Below, piece after piece: positions 1-10,000 of a DNA stretch of 64,000 bases (position 1 is the stretch's first letter; each line of letters starts with the position of its first letter). Location: contig PLWQ01000012.1 in the NCBI GenBank assembly GCA_003165595.1, forward strand, positions 479,390 to 543,389, read 5' to 3'. The translations under genes and the position numbers were made by a program. Under the pieces are notes generated by a model. It was not told the DNA's origin. It ran no database searches and saw only the letters and a list, made by a program, of their open reading frames with translations. This DNA is from Fibrobacterota bacterium (GTDB lineage Bacteria > Fibrobacterota > Chitinivibrionia > Chitinivibrionales > FEN-1185).

Positions 1-2191
1 ACACTTGGGTCTTGTCGGCGTCAAGCCTGAAGGTGGCAGGGTTGAACACCTCCCCGATTACCGACACCGTACCGCTGGGCTTGGGTACCCAGATCGTGTC
101 CAAATCCTCAAGGATAAAGTCTTTATATGCTGACTGCCTGGTGAGGTCCATCACTACCCTTCCCATCGGTTCCTGCGCCTTCAGCTTGCCCAAAAGCAAT
201 TCCTGTTGAGCAAGCAGCTGCTGGGCCTCACCTACGCTCTGGCCTTTGGAAGCGAGCGCCGTGGTCATGGCGGCGGCGTCGGCTTCAAGCCTGTTAATGT
301 ACTCGTCTTCGCGTTTCCGTTCGAGGTCCTTTACGGAAACTCTCGTCACAATAGCGGCGGGCAGGTAGGCCTCGGAGGTGAACCCGCCCGCCCGGTCGAT
401 GAGATGTCCAAGCGTTTCCTTTTCCAGGATGACATATTCCCCGGGGAAAGTGAATTCGCCCTTGAGGACCACGCGGCGTTCGTCCTGCCATCCTTTTTTG
501 CTTCGAACGTAGACCCTGTCGGACTTTTTGAGCGGGAGATTGCTTGACGAATCGCCTTCAAGCGCGCAGCTCACGCAGAAATCGATCTTCTCGGTGAATA
601 CGTACTCGCCATTGTAGGTTCGTCTGTATATCTCGCCGTGATTGGGGCTGGCCTCATCGGTGAGCCCGCCCGCCTTGATAACAAGGTCGCGAACCTTCAT
701 ATTGTCAAGCAGCTTCTGGCTTCCGGGATTGGTCACCGCGCCGTCGATGGTTACGGTCCTGTCGGGCTCGAAGTAATCCCGCGAGTAAACAATCACTTCG
801 TCGCGGGGCTGCAGCGAGATGTTGTCGGAGGAAGCGTGGTCGGCCAGCCCGCGCTTGAGGTTGAACGGCACGAGTCGGTCGACAAAGGTGGGCGGAGCCT
901 GTCGCAGGACAATGGCATAATCGAAGTATGTTTCGGGCAGCACCGCATTGAAATCCGGCAGAATGTCGGAGAGCCGCATGCCGGGCTTGTACTCGTATTT
1001 TCCAGGTCTCGCCACGTTGCCGGAGAGATAGACCGCGTTCCTGTTCTTCTCGACAATCGGAAACACCTTGATAACGTCGCCATCCTGAACCTCAAATTCC
1101 GGGATCGTCTGCGGCTGGTCCGACGTCAGGTCGAGCACCACCTGCATCGCATTGTCTTTGAACCGCTCCACCTGGATCCTGCTTCCCCATGCAGCGGGCG
1201 ACATGCCGCCGGCCAGCCCGAGAGCTTCCTTGAGCGTTGTGTTGGCCTTGATTTCGTACAACGCGCTACGCCGTACGTTGCCGGCAACGGCGACCATTTT
1301 CTTGATAATAGGCACGATAATGGCGTCGCCGGATTTGATCCGGATGCTTGCGTTGTCCTTGCCCGAAAGAAGAAAATCGTAAAAATCAACCGTTGCGACC
1401 ACGTTGCCGTTCCGTTTGAGCTGGACATTCCGGAGGGACCCGCGGCGGGTGGGGCCGCCTGCCGCATAGAGCGCGTTCGTGACGCTGGACAGCCCGCTCA
1501 CGGTGTAATACCCGGGCGATTTCACCTCGCCTACGATAAAAACGCCGATGGAGCGCAGTTCACCCATCGACACGGACGCCTGCACGCCTTCGATGCTCTG
1601 CACGCGATCGAGAATGTTTTTCTGCAGCGCGCTGAACGGCAGACCCGCAACCGCGACCGGACCGATATGCGGGATGTTGATTCTTCCATCCCGGTCGACC
1701 TTGAGGCGGTATTCCCCCTCATTAATCCGCCCCCATAGGAGGACCACAATTTCGTCCCCGCTGCCCACGATATAGTCGGCAGGAGTGGCGGCGTAGTCTG
1801 CCGGAGCAAAGGTGGTAACCCTTGTGCCGGCAAAAGCATCGAGACCGAAAATGGTGAGCGTGCGAAGAAGTGAATCCGGATCGACCGTCTTGTTCCTGAC
1901 GATGTTCTCGTACGTGGACGCCAGCCGCAGCGTGTCTGCCCTGAGGCGGGCGGCGGCTGCGGTGTCGGCGGCCTTGGCCGCAGCCGTGGTGTCGACGGCC
2001 TGCGATCCCTTGAGCGTAGTGTCACGCTTCTGATAGGCTTTCGCCATGTTCTTCATGTCCGCCGGCGAAAGCCCCTTTTGCTGCATGTATTGCCGCGCAA
2101 GCAGGCTGTCCTGCGAACCTACCTGGGGAAATACCGCGCGCGCGCCAAACAACGTCCAGGCGCATACCAGCAGAACTGTCCTTCTCTTCAT
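1..2191 (-). CDS. Polysaccharide export outer-membrane protein with multiple SLBB domains (3' end outside window)
   Basis: I translated this frame by hand: it is open from ATG at 2191 to the window edge, about 730 codons, so the C-terminus is missing. After a signal peptide (hydrophobic residues 6-20) and a Gln/Ala/Asp-rich stretch, a Poly_export domain starts near residue 138 (motif ADYIVGSGDEIVVLLWG). Several SLBB-type domains follow, each with the VxGxVxxPGxY signature (for example FIVGEVKSPGYYTV at about 218 and VYLSGNVARPGKYEY further on). Wza-family proteins form the outer-membrane channel for capsule or exopolysaccharide, but classical Wza is about 380 residues with two SLBB domains. 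This larger multi-SLBB form resembles exporters of Bacteroidota and Leptospira-like lineages. It is the last visible gene of the leftward operon, 126 bp after a nucleotide-sugar epimerase, which fits a polysaccharide role. Confidence 0.9.
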   Translation of the reverse strand, partial: MKRRTVLLVCAWTLFGARAVFPQVGSQDSLLARQYMQQKGLSPADMKNMAKAYQKRDTTLKGSQAVDTTAAAKAADTAAAARLRADTLRLASTYENIVRNKTVDPDSLLRTLTIFGLDAFAGTRVTTFAPADYAATPADYIVGSGDEIVVLLWGRINEGEYRLKVDRDGRINIPHIGPVAVAGLPFSALQKNILDRVQSIEGVQASVSMGELRSIGVFIVGEVKSPGYYTVSGLSSVTNALYAAGGPTRRGSLRNVQLKRNGNVVATVDFYDFLLSGKDNASIRIKSGDAIIVPIIKKMVAVAGNVRRSALYEIKANTTLKEALGLAGGMSPAAWGSRIQVERFKDNAMQVVLDLTSDQPQTIPEFEVQDGDVIKVFPIVEKNRNAVYLSGNVARPGKYEYKPGMRLSDILPDFNAVLPETYFDYAIVLRQAPPTFVDRLVPFNLKRGLADHASSDNISLQPRDEVIVYSRDYFEPDRTVTIDGAVTNPGSQKLLDNMKVRDLVIKAGGLTDEASPNHGEIYRRTYNGEYVFTEKIDFCVSCALEGDSSSNLPLKKSDRVYVRSKKGWQDERRVVLKGEFTFPGEYVILEKETLGHLIDRAGGFTSEAYLPAAIVTRVSVKDLERKREDEYINRLEADAAAMTTALASKGQSVGEAQQLLAQQELLLGKLKAQEPMGRVVMDLTRQSAYKDFILEDLDTIWVPKPSGTVSVIGEVFNPATFRLDADKTQV

Positions 2192-2317
2192 TTCTGACCT
2201 TTACAAAAGGAGTGAACGTAGGCGTCTGAATCGTTGCCGCCGGAACCGGCAGCATCTTTATAATTTACAATTTGCAACACAGGAAAACACGGTTTTTTGG
2301 CAGGTGTACGGCCGCCG

Positions 2318-3265
2318 TCATACCCGGTAGTAATCCCGGTACCACTGCACAAACCGTTTTACTCCCGCGTCGATGTTGGTCTTCGGCGCGTACCCGAGCC
2401 TCGACAGCTTGTCTATGTCGGCGATGGTTGCGGGCACGTCGCCCGCCTGCATCGGCCTGAAATCGATAGCGGCCTTTGTGCCGAGGTTTGTTTCGATTTC
2501 GCCGATAAAGTCCATGAGATCTTCGGCCCTGCTGTTTCCGATATTGTAAATCTCTGAGGGAAGGGGATGGGAGAGCGTGAGCAGAATGCCGTCGACAATA
2601 TCGTCGACGTAGGTGAAATTCCGCTTCATTTTTCCACCGTTGAATACCTCTATCGGCCTCCCCTCGAGAATAGCTTTTGTGAAGAGGAACAGGGCCATGT
2701 CGGGCCGGCCCCACGGGCCGTAGACCGTGAAGAATCTGAGCCCCGAGCAATTGAGGCCATACAGGCGGCTGTAGCAGTGGGCAGTGAGCTCGTTGGACCG
2801 TTTCGTGGCGGCATAGAGAGACAGGGGATTGTCGACTCTGTCCGATTCCGAAAACGGAAGTTTGGCGTTGCCGCCGTACACCGACGACGACGATGCGTAC
2901 ACGAAGTTCTCCACGCGGCAGCATCGGGCAATCTCCAGGACGCTCAAAAACCCTTCGTTGTTTGACTTCTGGTAAGCGAACGGATTGGTGAGAGAATATC
3001 GCACCCCCGCCTGCGCCGCAAGATGACAGATGCGAGCCGGTCGATGGCGATCAACAATGGCCCGCAAGCCCTCGTAATCGCACATGTCGAGCCTGTGGAA
3101 TGTAAATCCTTTGAATCCTGCCAGAATCGCAAGCCTGGCCTCCTTGAGCGACGGATCGTAATAGGCGTTGAGATTATCGATTCCCACCACTTCGTAACCA
3201 TCCGCGACAAGCCGTTTGCACAGGTGAAACCCGATGAACCCCGCCGCTCCGGTGACAAGAATCAT
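2318..3265 (-). CDS. NAD-dependent nucleotide-sugar epimerase, UDP-glucuronate 4-epimerase type
   Basis: A 315-residue short-chain dehydrogenase/reductase of the extended type. The N-terminal NAD-binding glycine motif is GAAGFIG (residues 7-13) and the catalytic YxxxK is YAATK (about residue 150), preceded by a conserved SSSVYG. The RFFTVYGPWGRPDMA segment and the N-terminal IDNLNAYYDPSLK are typical of UDP-glucuronate 4-epimerases (CapI/LpsL), which make UDP-galacturonate for capsule or LPS. Its ATG overlaps the ftsE stop by four bases (ATGA), so translation is probably coupled. The position just upstream of the polysaccharide-export gene supports a surface-glycan role. Other 4-epimerases or dehydratases of the same fold cannot be excluded. 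Confidence 0.88.
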   Translation of the reverse strand: MILVTGAAGFIGFHLCKRLVADGYEVVGIDNLNAYYDPSLKEARLAILAGFKGFTFHRLDMCDYEGLRAIVDRHRPARICHLAAQAGVRYSLTNPFAYQKSNNEGFLSVLEIARCCRVENFVYASSSSVYGGNAKLPFSESDRVDNPLSLYAATKRSNELTAHCYSRLYGLNCSGLRFFTVYGPWGRPDMALFLFTKAILEGRPIEVFNGGKMKRNFTYVDDIVDGILLTLSHPLPSEIYNIGNSRAEDLMDFIGEIETNLGTKAAIDFRPMQAGDVPATIADIDKLSRLGYAPKTNIDAGVKRFVQWYRDYYRV

Positions 3266-3960
3266 GCAAACATCCTCCCGATCTTGGGCCGAACCGTTAT
3301 GTCCCCGCCGCGGATCAAGACGCCCCGGTCGAGAACGATCTCACGGTAATGGTACTGCTGCTTGAGAAATTCGTCGTGCGTAGCCATGATGACGGTTGTC
3401 CCCCAGCTATTGATTTTCTGAAACATCGCCATAATCTCCCGCGACACGGCCACGTCGAGGTTGCCGGTGGGCTCGTCGGCAAGGATAATCAGCGGGTCAT
3501 TGACAATTGCGCGGGCTATGCAGACACGCTGCTGTTCCCCTCCGGACAACTGCGGCGGGAAATAGGCGCATTTGTGGGACAAGCCGGTGAGCGCGAGCAC
3601 CTCGAAGACCTTGCGCTTCACCTCGCGCTCTTTTCTCCCGGTAACGCGCATTGCAAAGGCGACATTCTCGAATACGTTGCGGTCGGAGAGCAGCCTAAAG
3701 TCCTGGAACACGATCCCCAGCGTGCGGCGCAGGAGCGGAATGTCGCGTGAGCGCATGTAGGTGGAATCGTACCCTCCCACGAACACCTGGCCCTTCGTGG
3801 GGAACTCTTCCATGTAAATGTGCTTGAGCAGGGTGGTTTTCCCGGCGCCGCTCGCGCCGGTGAGAAAGACGAACTCGCCTTTGTCGATGAACACCGAGAC
3901 GTCCGAAAGCGCCTCGAACGACCCGGCATACTCCTTGGTAACATGGGAGAACTGGATCAT
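3262..3960 (-). CDS. ftsE: Cell-division ABC transporter ATP-binding protein FtsE
   Basis: A 232-residue ABC ATPase. Walker A is GASGAGKTT, the signature is LSGGEQQR, Walker B is [12 protein letters not shown] and the switch His is in ATHDE. The segment [19 protein letters not shown] is characteristic of FtsE as opposed to LolD. I chose ATG 3960 ([11 protein letters not shown]) because the domain begins there and the ATG overlaps the upstream methyltransferase stop as ATGA; a longer open frame to 4143 has no homology-like content. FtsE with FtsX controls peptidoglycan hydrolases at the septum. FtsX normally follows immediately, but here the next gene is a sugar epimerase, so the permease partner is not adjacent. 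Confidence 0.9.
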   Translation of the reverse strand: MIQFSHVTKEYAGSFEALSDVSVFIDKGEFVFLTGASGAGKTTLLKHIYMEEFPTKGQVFVGGYDSTYMRSRDIPLLRRTLGIVFQDFRLLSDRNVFENVAFAMRVTGRKEREVKRKVFEVLALTGLSHKCAYFPPQLSGGEQQRVCIARAIVNDPLIILADEPTGNLDVAVSREIMAMFQKINSWGTTVIMATHDEFLKQQYHYREIVLDRGVLIRGGDITVRPKIGRMFA

Positions 3961-4781
3961 GCAGGCTCTCTCTTCCTTAAAAGAAAGTGGACGCGCTCGG
4001 AGCTTGCGGTGTGTTTCTTGAAGGAAAAGTCGTCCCAGATGCCCAGGATTTCGAATTGCGCGTCCGGAACGAAATCGCGGATAACGCCCACGGGGAACAC
4101 TTTTTGTTCGTGATGTTCGAGGCTCTTGGTGTACAATTCGCAATCATTTTTGTGAACGGGCCCGGCCGCGTTCTGCGTCGGGGCGTCAGCGGGGGAAAAC
4201 GTCGCGCCAATTCGGCCGGACTCATCACATCGGCGGAAGATCGTGAAGTCGTTATGTTGTATGCCCTCCGGCGAATGGTAATAACTGTGCCGGAAGTAAA
4301 AGCAATCGCCGAAATCGTCCGCGTCGACGTATTCGTTGAAGTTGTTGACGGAATTGAACACGGTGGTGACGTCGAATAGAAACAGTCCACCGGGCGAAAG
4401 CATCGAGTGCACCTCGCCGAACAGCCGAACATAAGAGTCGCGATCCTTGAGATAGTTGATGCCGTCGTACAGAAAAAGGACGAGGTCGAAGCAGGACGTC
4501 GCCCGGAACGGAAGATACCGGCCGTCGGCGCACACGACTCCGCCGAGGCGCGCGCGCGCCTGACGGCACATCGGGTAGGAAAGGTCGGAGGCAAGATACT
4601 GGAACCCCGAAACGCGCAAACGCTCCCCGAGCAGGCCGGTGCCGGCGCCGATTTCGAGAATGGACGGGCGGCTGGACCGCGCGTGGCGCTTTATTACTTG
4701 CTCAATGAGATTGTGCCAGCGGTGATATCCGACGTGCGACATGAGTCTGTCGTACAGGAGGGCGAGGTCGCCGTAGTTCAC
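3957..4781 (-). CDS. Class I SAM-dependent methyltransferase
   Basis: A 274-residue protein starting with GTG 4 bases after the surA-like stop. The SAM-binding motif I is ILEIGAGTGLLGERL (about residues 40-55), followed by the acidic motif II (ASDLSYPM), motif III around CADGRYLPF, and FDLVLFLYDGINYL, which is typical of Methyltransf_25-type small-molecule methyltransferases. The C-terminal half continues with a beta-rich region seen in this family. The substrate cannot be read from the sequence. It lies between periplasmic folding factors and ftsE in a tightly packed operon, so a cell-envelope or precursor substrate is possible, but that is inference from neighbourhood only. Confidence 0.85.
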   Translation of the reverse strand: MNYGDLALLYDRLMSHVGYHRWHNLIEQVIKRHARSSRPSILEIGAGTGLLGERLRVSGFQYLASDLSYPMCRQARARLGGVVCADGRYLPFRATSCFDLVLFLYDGINYLKDRDSYVRLFGEVHSMLSPGGLFLFDVTTVFNSVNNFNEYVDADDFGDCFYFRHSYYHSPEGIQHNDFTIFRRCDESGRIGATFSPADAPTQNAAGPVHKNDCELYTKSLEHHEQKVFPVGVIRDFVPDAQFEILGIWDDFSFKKHTASSERVHFLLRKREPA

Positions 4782-4785
4782 GGGG

Positions 4786-6075
4786 CTACAGCCTTATGTC
4801 TATGTAAATCTCATGGCGCCATTTCTTAACAAGATCGAGCAGCTTCTTCTGCGCCATGATTTCCCGCGCCTTCTCGGAAAGCAAGTCGTAGTCGTCCTCC
4901 ATGGTGAGCGCCCTGTTCTTCATCCGGTCGTCAAGCCGGTACAGGGATATCTCGTTGCCTTCGCGGACGGGGGCCGTCATGCCGCCACTTTGCAGGCTGT
5001 CGATGGCTGCGCGCGCCGCTTCGGCAAGACCGAACAAGGGCACCCATCCGACGCGTCCGTCGTGCGCGCGCGTTTGCGCATCGGTGGAGAACTTGTGCAC
5101 AGCATCGGCAAAATCGGCTTTGGTCTTTGCCGAAGTTCGCACTGAATCGAGGAGCGCCATGCACCGGTTGACCGCCGCCTCGGGCGGGGTGAGGCTCACG
5201 AAAATCTGGCGTACATGCACGGTCTGGTCTTTCTTCGCGACAATATTGACAATATGGAATCCGAGACGCGACTCGATAATGTCGCTGGTTTGACCCACGT
5301 TCAGGGAAAAAACCGCTTCCTCGAATTTGAGTTCGGAGAGCGTCCCCTTGGAGATAAATCCGAGGTCACCGCCGCTTGCCGCGTTCGGGTCTTCCGAATA
5401 TTGCTTGGCCACGGCGGCGAAATCTTCGCCCGCATCAAGGTGCCGCTTGATGCTCTTTGCCTTTGCAAAGGCAGCTTGGCGCAGGGAATCGGGCGTCACA
5501 AGTCTCACGGTGATTTTGTACAACAGCACGCTCTCGCCGATGGTGGGCAGGCTGTCTTTGTAGTCGCGGTAGAAGGTTTCGACATCGTTCTTGCTCACCG
5601 AAACCTGGCCGACATATAACTGGGACACCTTCTGTTTTACCAACTGTTCCTGGATCTGAGAGCGCAGCTGAGACTTGAATTTGGTGAGCCCCATGCCATA
5701 TTTCTCACGTAATTCCTTTTCGAGCGCGTCCATGGTCATGCTGTTCTGCGAGAGGATCTGGGAAATGTGTGCGTTCACCGCCTGGTCGACTTCGTTTTCC
5801 TTTACCACGATGTTGGAGTCCTTGGCGGCATGCACGATGAGCACTTTGCCGTCCACCAGGTCGCCGATAAGCTGCGTGCGCAAGGCGCGGAACTGGGAGG
5901 TATCGGGTTTTGCGCCAACGCTTGTCTGGCGCATCATGATATAGGCGTCCAGCTCCGACTGTGTTATCACCGAATCGCCAACAACCGCGGCTACGCCATC
6001 GAGACGGTCGGCGGCGCACGGCAAAGCCGCAAACACGGCAACCAGGACGGTCTTTGCAAAATTCGATAGGGTCAC
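4786..6075 (-). CDS. SurA-like periplasmic peptidyl-prolyl isomerase/chaperone
   Basis: A 429-residue exported protein with a signal peptide (VLVAVFAALPCAADR), a SurA N-domain (DGVAAVVGDSVITQSELD, about residues 27-44) and two parvulin repeats. The first (about 180-275) has the typical YSEDPNAASGGDLGFI and LGFHIVNI motifs; the second (about 285-385) is divergent. The start is GTG at 6075 with AGGAG just upstream, 4 bases after the preceding lipoprotein stop. SurA proteins escort outer-membrane proteins across the periplasm to the BAM complex. The length matches E. coli SurA. It forms a pair with the upstream parvulin-like lipoprotein. Confidence 0.88.
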   Translation of the reverse strand: MTLSNFAKTVLVAVFAALPCAADRLDGVAAVVGDSVITQSELDAYIMMRQTSVGAKPDTSQFRALRTQLIGDLVDGKVLIVHAAKDSNIVVKENEVDQAVNAHISQILSQNSMTMDALEKELREKYGMGLTKFKSQLRSQIQEQLVKQKVSQLYVGQVSVSKNDVETFYRDYKDSLPTIGESVLLYKITVRLVTPDSLRQAAFAKAKSIKRHLDAGEDFAAVAKQYSEDPNAASGGDLGFISKGTLSELKFEEAVFSLNVGQTSDIIESRLGFHIVNIVAKKDQTVHVRQIFVSLTPPEAAVNRCMALLDSVRTSAKTKADFADAVHKFSTDAQTRAHDGRVGWVPLFGLAEAARAAIDSLQSGGMTAPVREGNEISLYRLDDRMKNRALTMEDDYDLLSEKAREIMAQKKLLDLVKKWRHEIYIDIRL

Positions 6076-6079
6076 TCTG

Positions 6080-6991
6080 CTACTCCTGACTTTCCTTATG
6101 CGAGGAATCCGCGGGCGCAGCCGGACCTTTTTGCGATGCGCCCTCCGGCGACGTTTTGCGCTGCTCGGTGATGAGGTCCAGATGCGCCTCGACGATCATC
6201 TTGGTGCGCAGCGACGAGATGAGCCGCTCAAGTGCGGCGTTCTGCATCTTTGCCGCGAGTATATTGGCAATATCATCCCGCACCTCCGGCAACTGGCACA
6301 TGGTGCCTTTGGGCTGTTTGTCGAGCACGCGCACAAGGCAGAAGCTTGAGCCGGCCTTGATGACGTTTGTGGTCCCGTTGATCCTTGTTGTGGAGATCTC
6401 CTGGGCAACCTCGGGCGGAATGTCGCTGAGCTTTACATACGAGATGGTTTTCGAATCGGGCGGCGGGACTTTCGAGTACTGCGCCGCGAGGCTCATGAAA
6501 TTGTCGGGCGTCACAAGGGAGCGGACTTTCCACGCGGTATTGATGTCGTCACAGACGATCTGGAGGTATTTCGCGACGTTCTTTTCGCGCACGAAATTGG
6601 CCTTATTGTCGTTGTAGTAGGCTTCGATGGCCTCTTCGGGAACCTTTACCTCCTGCGGAGACACTGCGTTGCGGCTCACCATCTCGGCGCAGAGCAGGTC
6701 TTCCTTCATGCGTTTCAGGCGATCGCGTATGGTCTCCTCTTTGTCTATTTTGAGCCGGATCGCCTCATAATAGAGGATCTTGTTGTCGACCCATTGCTTG
6801 ACGTAGTTGACGATTTGCTCGCGCGTGATAAAATCGCTGTATTCGGTCGGAATGCTCTTGTACAATTCGTCGAGCGTAAGCACCGATTCGCCCACCCGCG
6901 CCACCACCGGCCCCTTGGGACGGTTTGCGCACCCCGCGAAGGCGCAGACGGCTAGGAGCCCGAAAACCAAACCATGTCGCAGTACATTCAT
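6080..6991 (-). CDS. Parvulin-like peptidyl-prolyl isomerase lipoprotein
   Basis: A 303-residue lipoprotein starting at ATG 6991 (MNVLRHGLVFG). The signal peptide ends in FAGC, with Cys at about residue 20 as the lipidation site. The open frame extends upstream to 7144 inside mfd, but that stretch lacks a signal and was rejected. After the lipobox comes a SurA_N-like helical region (VARVGESVLTLDELY), then a parvulin-like domain (about 150-250) that lacks some canonical residues, so isomerase activity is uncertain. The C-terminus is Lys/Ser/Pro-rich and low in complexity. Its first codons lie 47 bp after the mfd stop and it is followed closely by the SurA-like gene, suggesting a two-component outer-membrane-protein folding pathway. 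Confidence 0.82.
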   Translation of the reverse strand: MNVLRHGLVFGLLAVCAFAGCANRPKGPVVARVGESVLTLDELYKSIPTEYSDFITREQIVNYVKQWVDNKILYYEAIRLKIDKEETIRDRLKRMKEDLLCAEMVSRNAVSPQEVKVPEEAIEAYYNDNKANFVREKNVAKYLQIVCDDINTAWKVRSLVTPDNFMSLAAQYSKVPPPDSKTISYVKLSDIPPEVAQEISTTRINGTTNVIKAGSSFCLVRVLDKQPKGTMCQLPEVRDDIANILAAKMQNAALERLISSLRTKMIVEAHLDLITEQRKTSPEGASQKGPAAPADSSHKESQE

Positions 6992-7037
6992 GATATTATG
7001 AAAAAAATATATGATGGTGCCGCGGAAAGCCACGCGT

Positions 7038-10000
7038 TCATGGCTGCGGCGCAAGCAATTCTCTTGTCTCAATCGCCCTGTCTTCCACTGCCGTTGCCTG
7101 GAGTCGCGTTCGCAGCGAAACAGGAGGGCCGCTGATAATCTCAAACTGCCGCTTCGACGCGGAAACGATCTTGCCTATCGTCTCACGAACCGCGGCATCC
7201 TCGCCCTCAAAAGACAGGGCAAGTCCCCCCTCCTGCGCTATGGTCACCTTGACGCATCCGAGCGCCCGCGCAAGGACCTTGATCCGCATCAACAGCAGAA
7301 GCGCAATCACGCTCTTCGGCATGGGGCCGAACCGGTCGGCAAGCTCGCGTTCCACCTCGTCCACATCGGCGGTTGAGCCCGCGCCCGACAATTCCTGGTA
7401 CACCGAAATCCGCGCCGTGCCGTCCTCCACGTAGTCGGTGGGGATATAGGCGTCGAGCGGAATGTCGAGCGTGACTTCCTTGTCTTTCACGAGCGGCTGC
7501 TTTTCACCGCGCAGTTCCTTCACCGTTTCTTCGAGAAGACGGCAGTACAGTTCGAAGCCCACCGCGGCGATAAAGCCGTGTTGGTGAACGCCCAGGATGT
7601 TTCCGGCGCCGCGGATTTCCAGATCCCGCATGGCGATCTGAAACCCGGACCCGAGATCGGTGTACTGTTCGAGCACGCGCAAGCGGCGCAGCGAAATCTC
7701 GCTCGCTTCCCGGAACGACGGGGCGAGAAAGTACGCGTACGCCTGTTCCGACGATCGCCCCACCCTGCCCCGGAGCTGGTACAGCTGCGACAGCCCCATG
7801 GTATCCGCGCGGTTCACGAGGATGGTATTGACATTGGGAATATCGAGCCCATTTTCGATGATCACGGTGGAAACCAGCACGTCAAACCTCCCCGCGATAA
7901 ACTCTTTCATGATACGCGCAAGTTCCGATTCGTGCATCTGGCCGTGTGCGCACACCACGCGAGCCTTGGGAACCAGGGACTCGATAGTGTCGCGAATGGA
8001 GCCGAGCGTCTGGATCCGGTTGTGCACAACGTAGGTCTGGCCGCCTCTGTCAAGCTCGTTCTCGATAGCGGTCTTGAAGATCTCCTCGTGGTATTCGAGG
8101 ACGTGCGTCTCGATGGGCAGCCGGTTGCGCGGCGGGGTATTAATGATGGACAGATCACGCGCGCCGATGAGAGACAGGTGGAGCGTCCGCGGGATGGGCG
8201 TGGCGGTCATCGACAGTACGTCCACTTTGTACCTGAAGTGTTTGAGCCGTTCCTTGTGCCGGACCCCGAACCGCTGTTCTTCGTCTATGATGAGGAGGCC
8301 GAGGTTCTTGAAGATGATGTCCTGCGACAGGATGCGGTGCGTGCCCACGAGAATATCGACCGTCCCCTCCTTGACGCGCGCGACCACCTCTTTCTGTTCT
8401 TTTGCCGACAGGAACCGCGACAGCATGGCGACCCGCACCGGGAAATTCGCCATGCGCTCAACCAGCGTGGCGTAGTGCTGCGCCGTAAGGATGGTGGTGG
8501 GCGCCAGGAGCGCAACCTGGTAGCCGTCCATCACCGCCTTGAACGCGGCGCGCATTGCCACTTCGGTCTTGCCGAACCCGACGTCGCCGCACACCAGACG
8601 GTCCATAGGCTTCTTGGATTCCATGTCTTTCTTGACTTCCGCGATCGCGCGCGCCTGGTCGGGCGTCTCGTCGTAGACAAAGGAATCCTCGAATTCCTTT
8701 TGCCACATGGTGTCCTTGGAGAACTGTATGCCCTCGTAATACTGGCGTTTGGCGTACAGCTCGATAAGCTCCTGCGCCATTTCCCGCAGGGATTCCTTGG
8801 TGCGCGCCTTGAGCCGCTCCCACGATTCGCTGCCGAGCTTGGAAAGCGCCGGAACGACCGACTCCTTCCCGATGTACTTCTGGACTTTGTGGAAATCCTC
8901 AACCGGCACGCTCAGCTTTGCGCTGTTCTGGTACGCGATGAGCATGCAATCGCGGCCCGCGCCGCCGGCCACGATATGCTCCACGCCAAGGAACCTGCCG
9001 ATGCCGTGGTCGACATGGACGACAAAGTCGCCCGGCGACAGCGCATCGTAGGAAGGCAGCGGCTGGCCCTGACGCATCCGCTTGTGAACGATCTGGCGCG
9101 TAGGCGGGCGGTTGAAAATCTGCACATCGGAATAATACAGCCGCTTGTTCGTCCTGTCCACGAAGCCGCGCTGGAGGAAGCCCGTGCAAACCTTTACATA
9201 AGGGCATTGTTCGCCGATGAGCTCGAGGAGCCGCTCGGCGTGTCCCTGATTACCGCACACGACAACGGTTTCATCGCCGGACTCATCGTGACTGCGCAGG
9301 TCGGCAACCAGCGGTTCCATGGTTTGCGGGAAGGCGGGTTGTTCGGACATGCCGCAGTTGCAGGTCCACTGCGCTTCCACGCCTTCGGCGGTGCCCACGA
9401 ACACGCGCGAAAACAGCGTCAGGCCCTCCACCGCATCCTGCGTCGGCACCAGCAGCTTGTCCGGGGACGAAACGAAAGCCGAAAACGCATCGGGCACGCG
9501 TTCGAGGTGGCGCTCGTAGTTCTGCACGCATTCGTCAAGGCGACGCGGCGGCGGCAGCAGGTCGTCCCAAACAATAATCGCGTCCGAAGGAAGGTAATCG
9601 AGTACCGAGGCCGTAGCCGGGGCAAACCAGTGCAGAAACCACTCGATGCCGTCGTGGTCGGAAAGCGTCTTCCACTGGTGGGACAGTTTGGAAAAACCCG
9701 CTTCAAGGTCGCGCTTGCCCGCAGCGAACGCTCCCATGGCCGACAGCGCCCGTTCCACGGCTTCGGCCGAGAGGCAGTATTCCTTCATCGGAAAAATTTC
9801 AACTGTTTCACGCGTCCGCGATGTTTTCTGCGAAAACACATCAAATTCGCGTATCGTCTCTATTACGTCCCCGAAAAATTCGACGCGAACCGGGCCGTCG
9901 GTCATAAATGGGTAGATGTCCACGATGCCGCCGCGTATACAGAACGTTCCAAGGTCCGCCACCATGGATTCGCGCCGGAAGCCGTTTTCGGTGAGCCAGG

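Noticed and set aside
638..1738. 366-codon plus-strand open frame
   Set aside because: It is antisense to the polysaccharide-export gene, whose minus-strand frame is open across the whole left edge and shows clear Poly_export and SLBB motifs.
3961..4143. N-terminal extension of ftsE
   Set aside because: The extra 61 codons overlap the methyltransferase end, look like an out-of-frame shadow, and the ATGA-linked ATG at 3960 starts exactly at the ABC domain.
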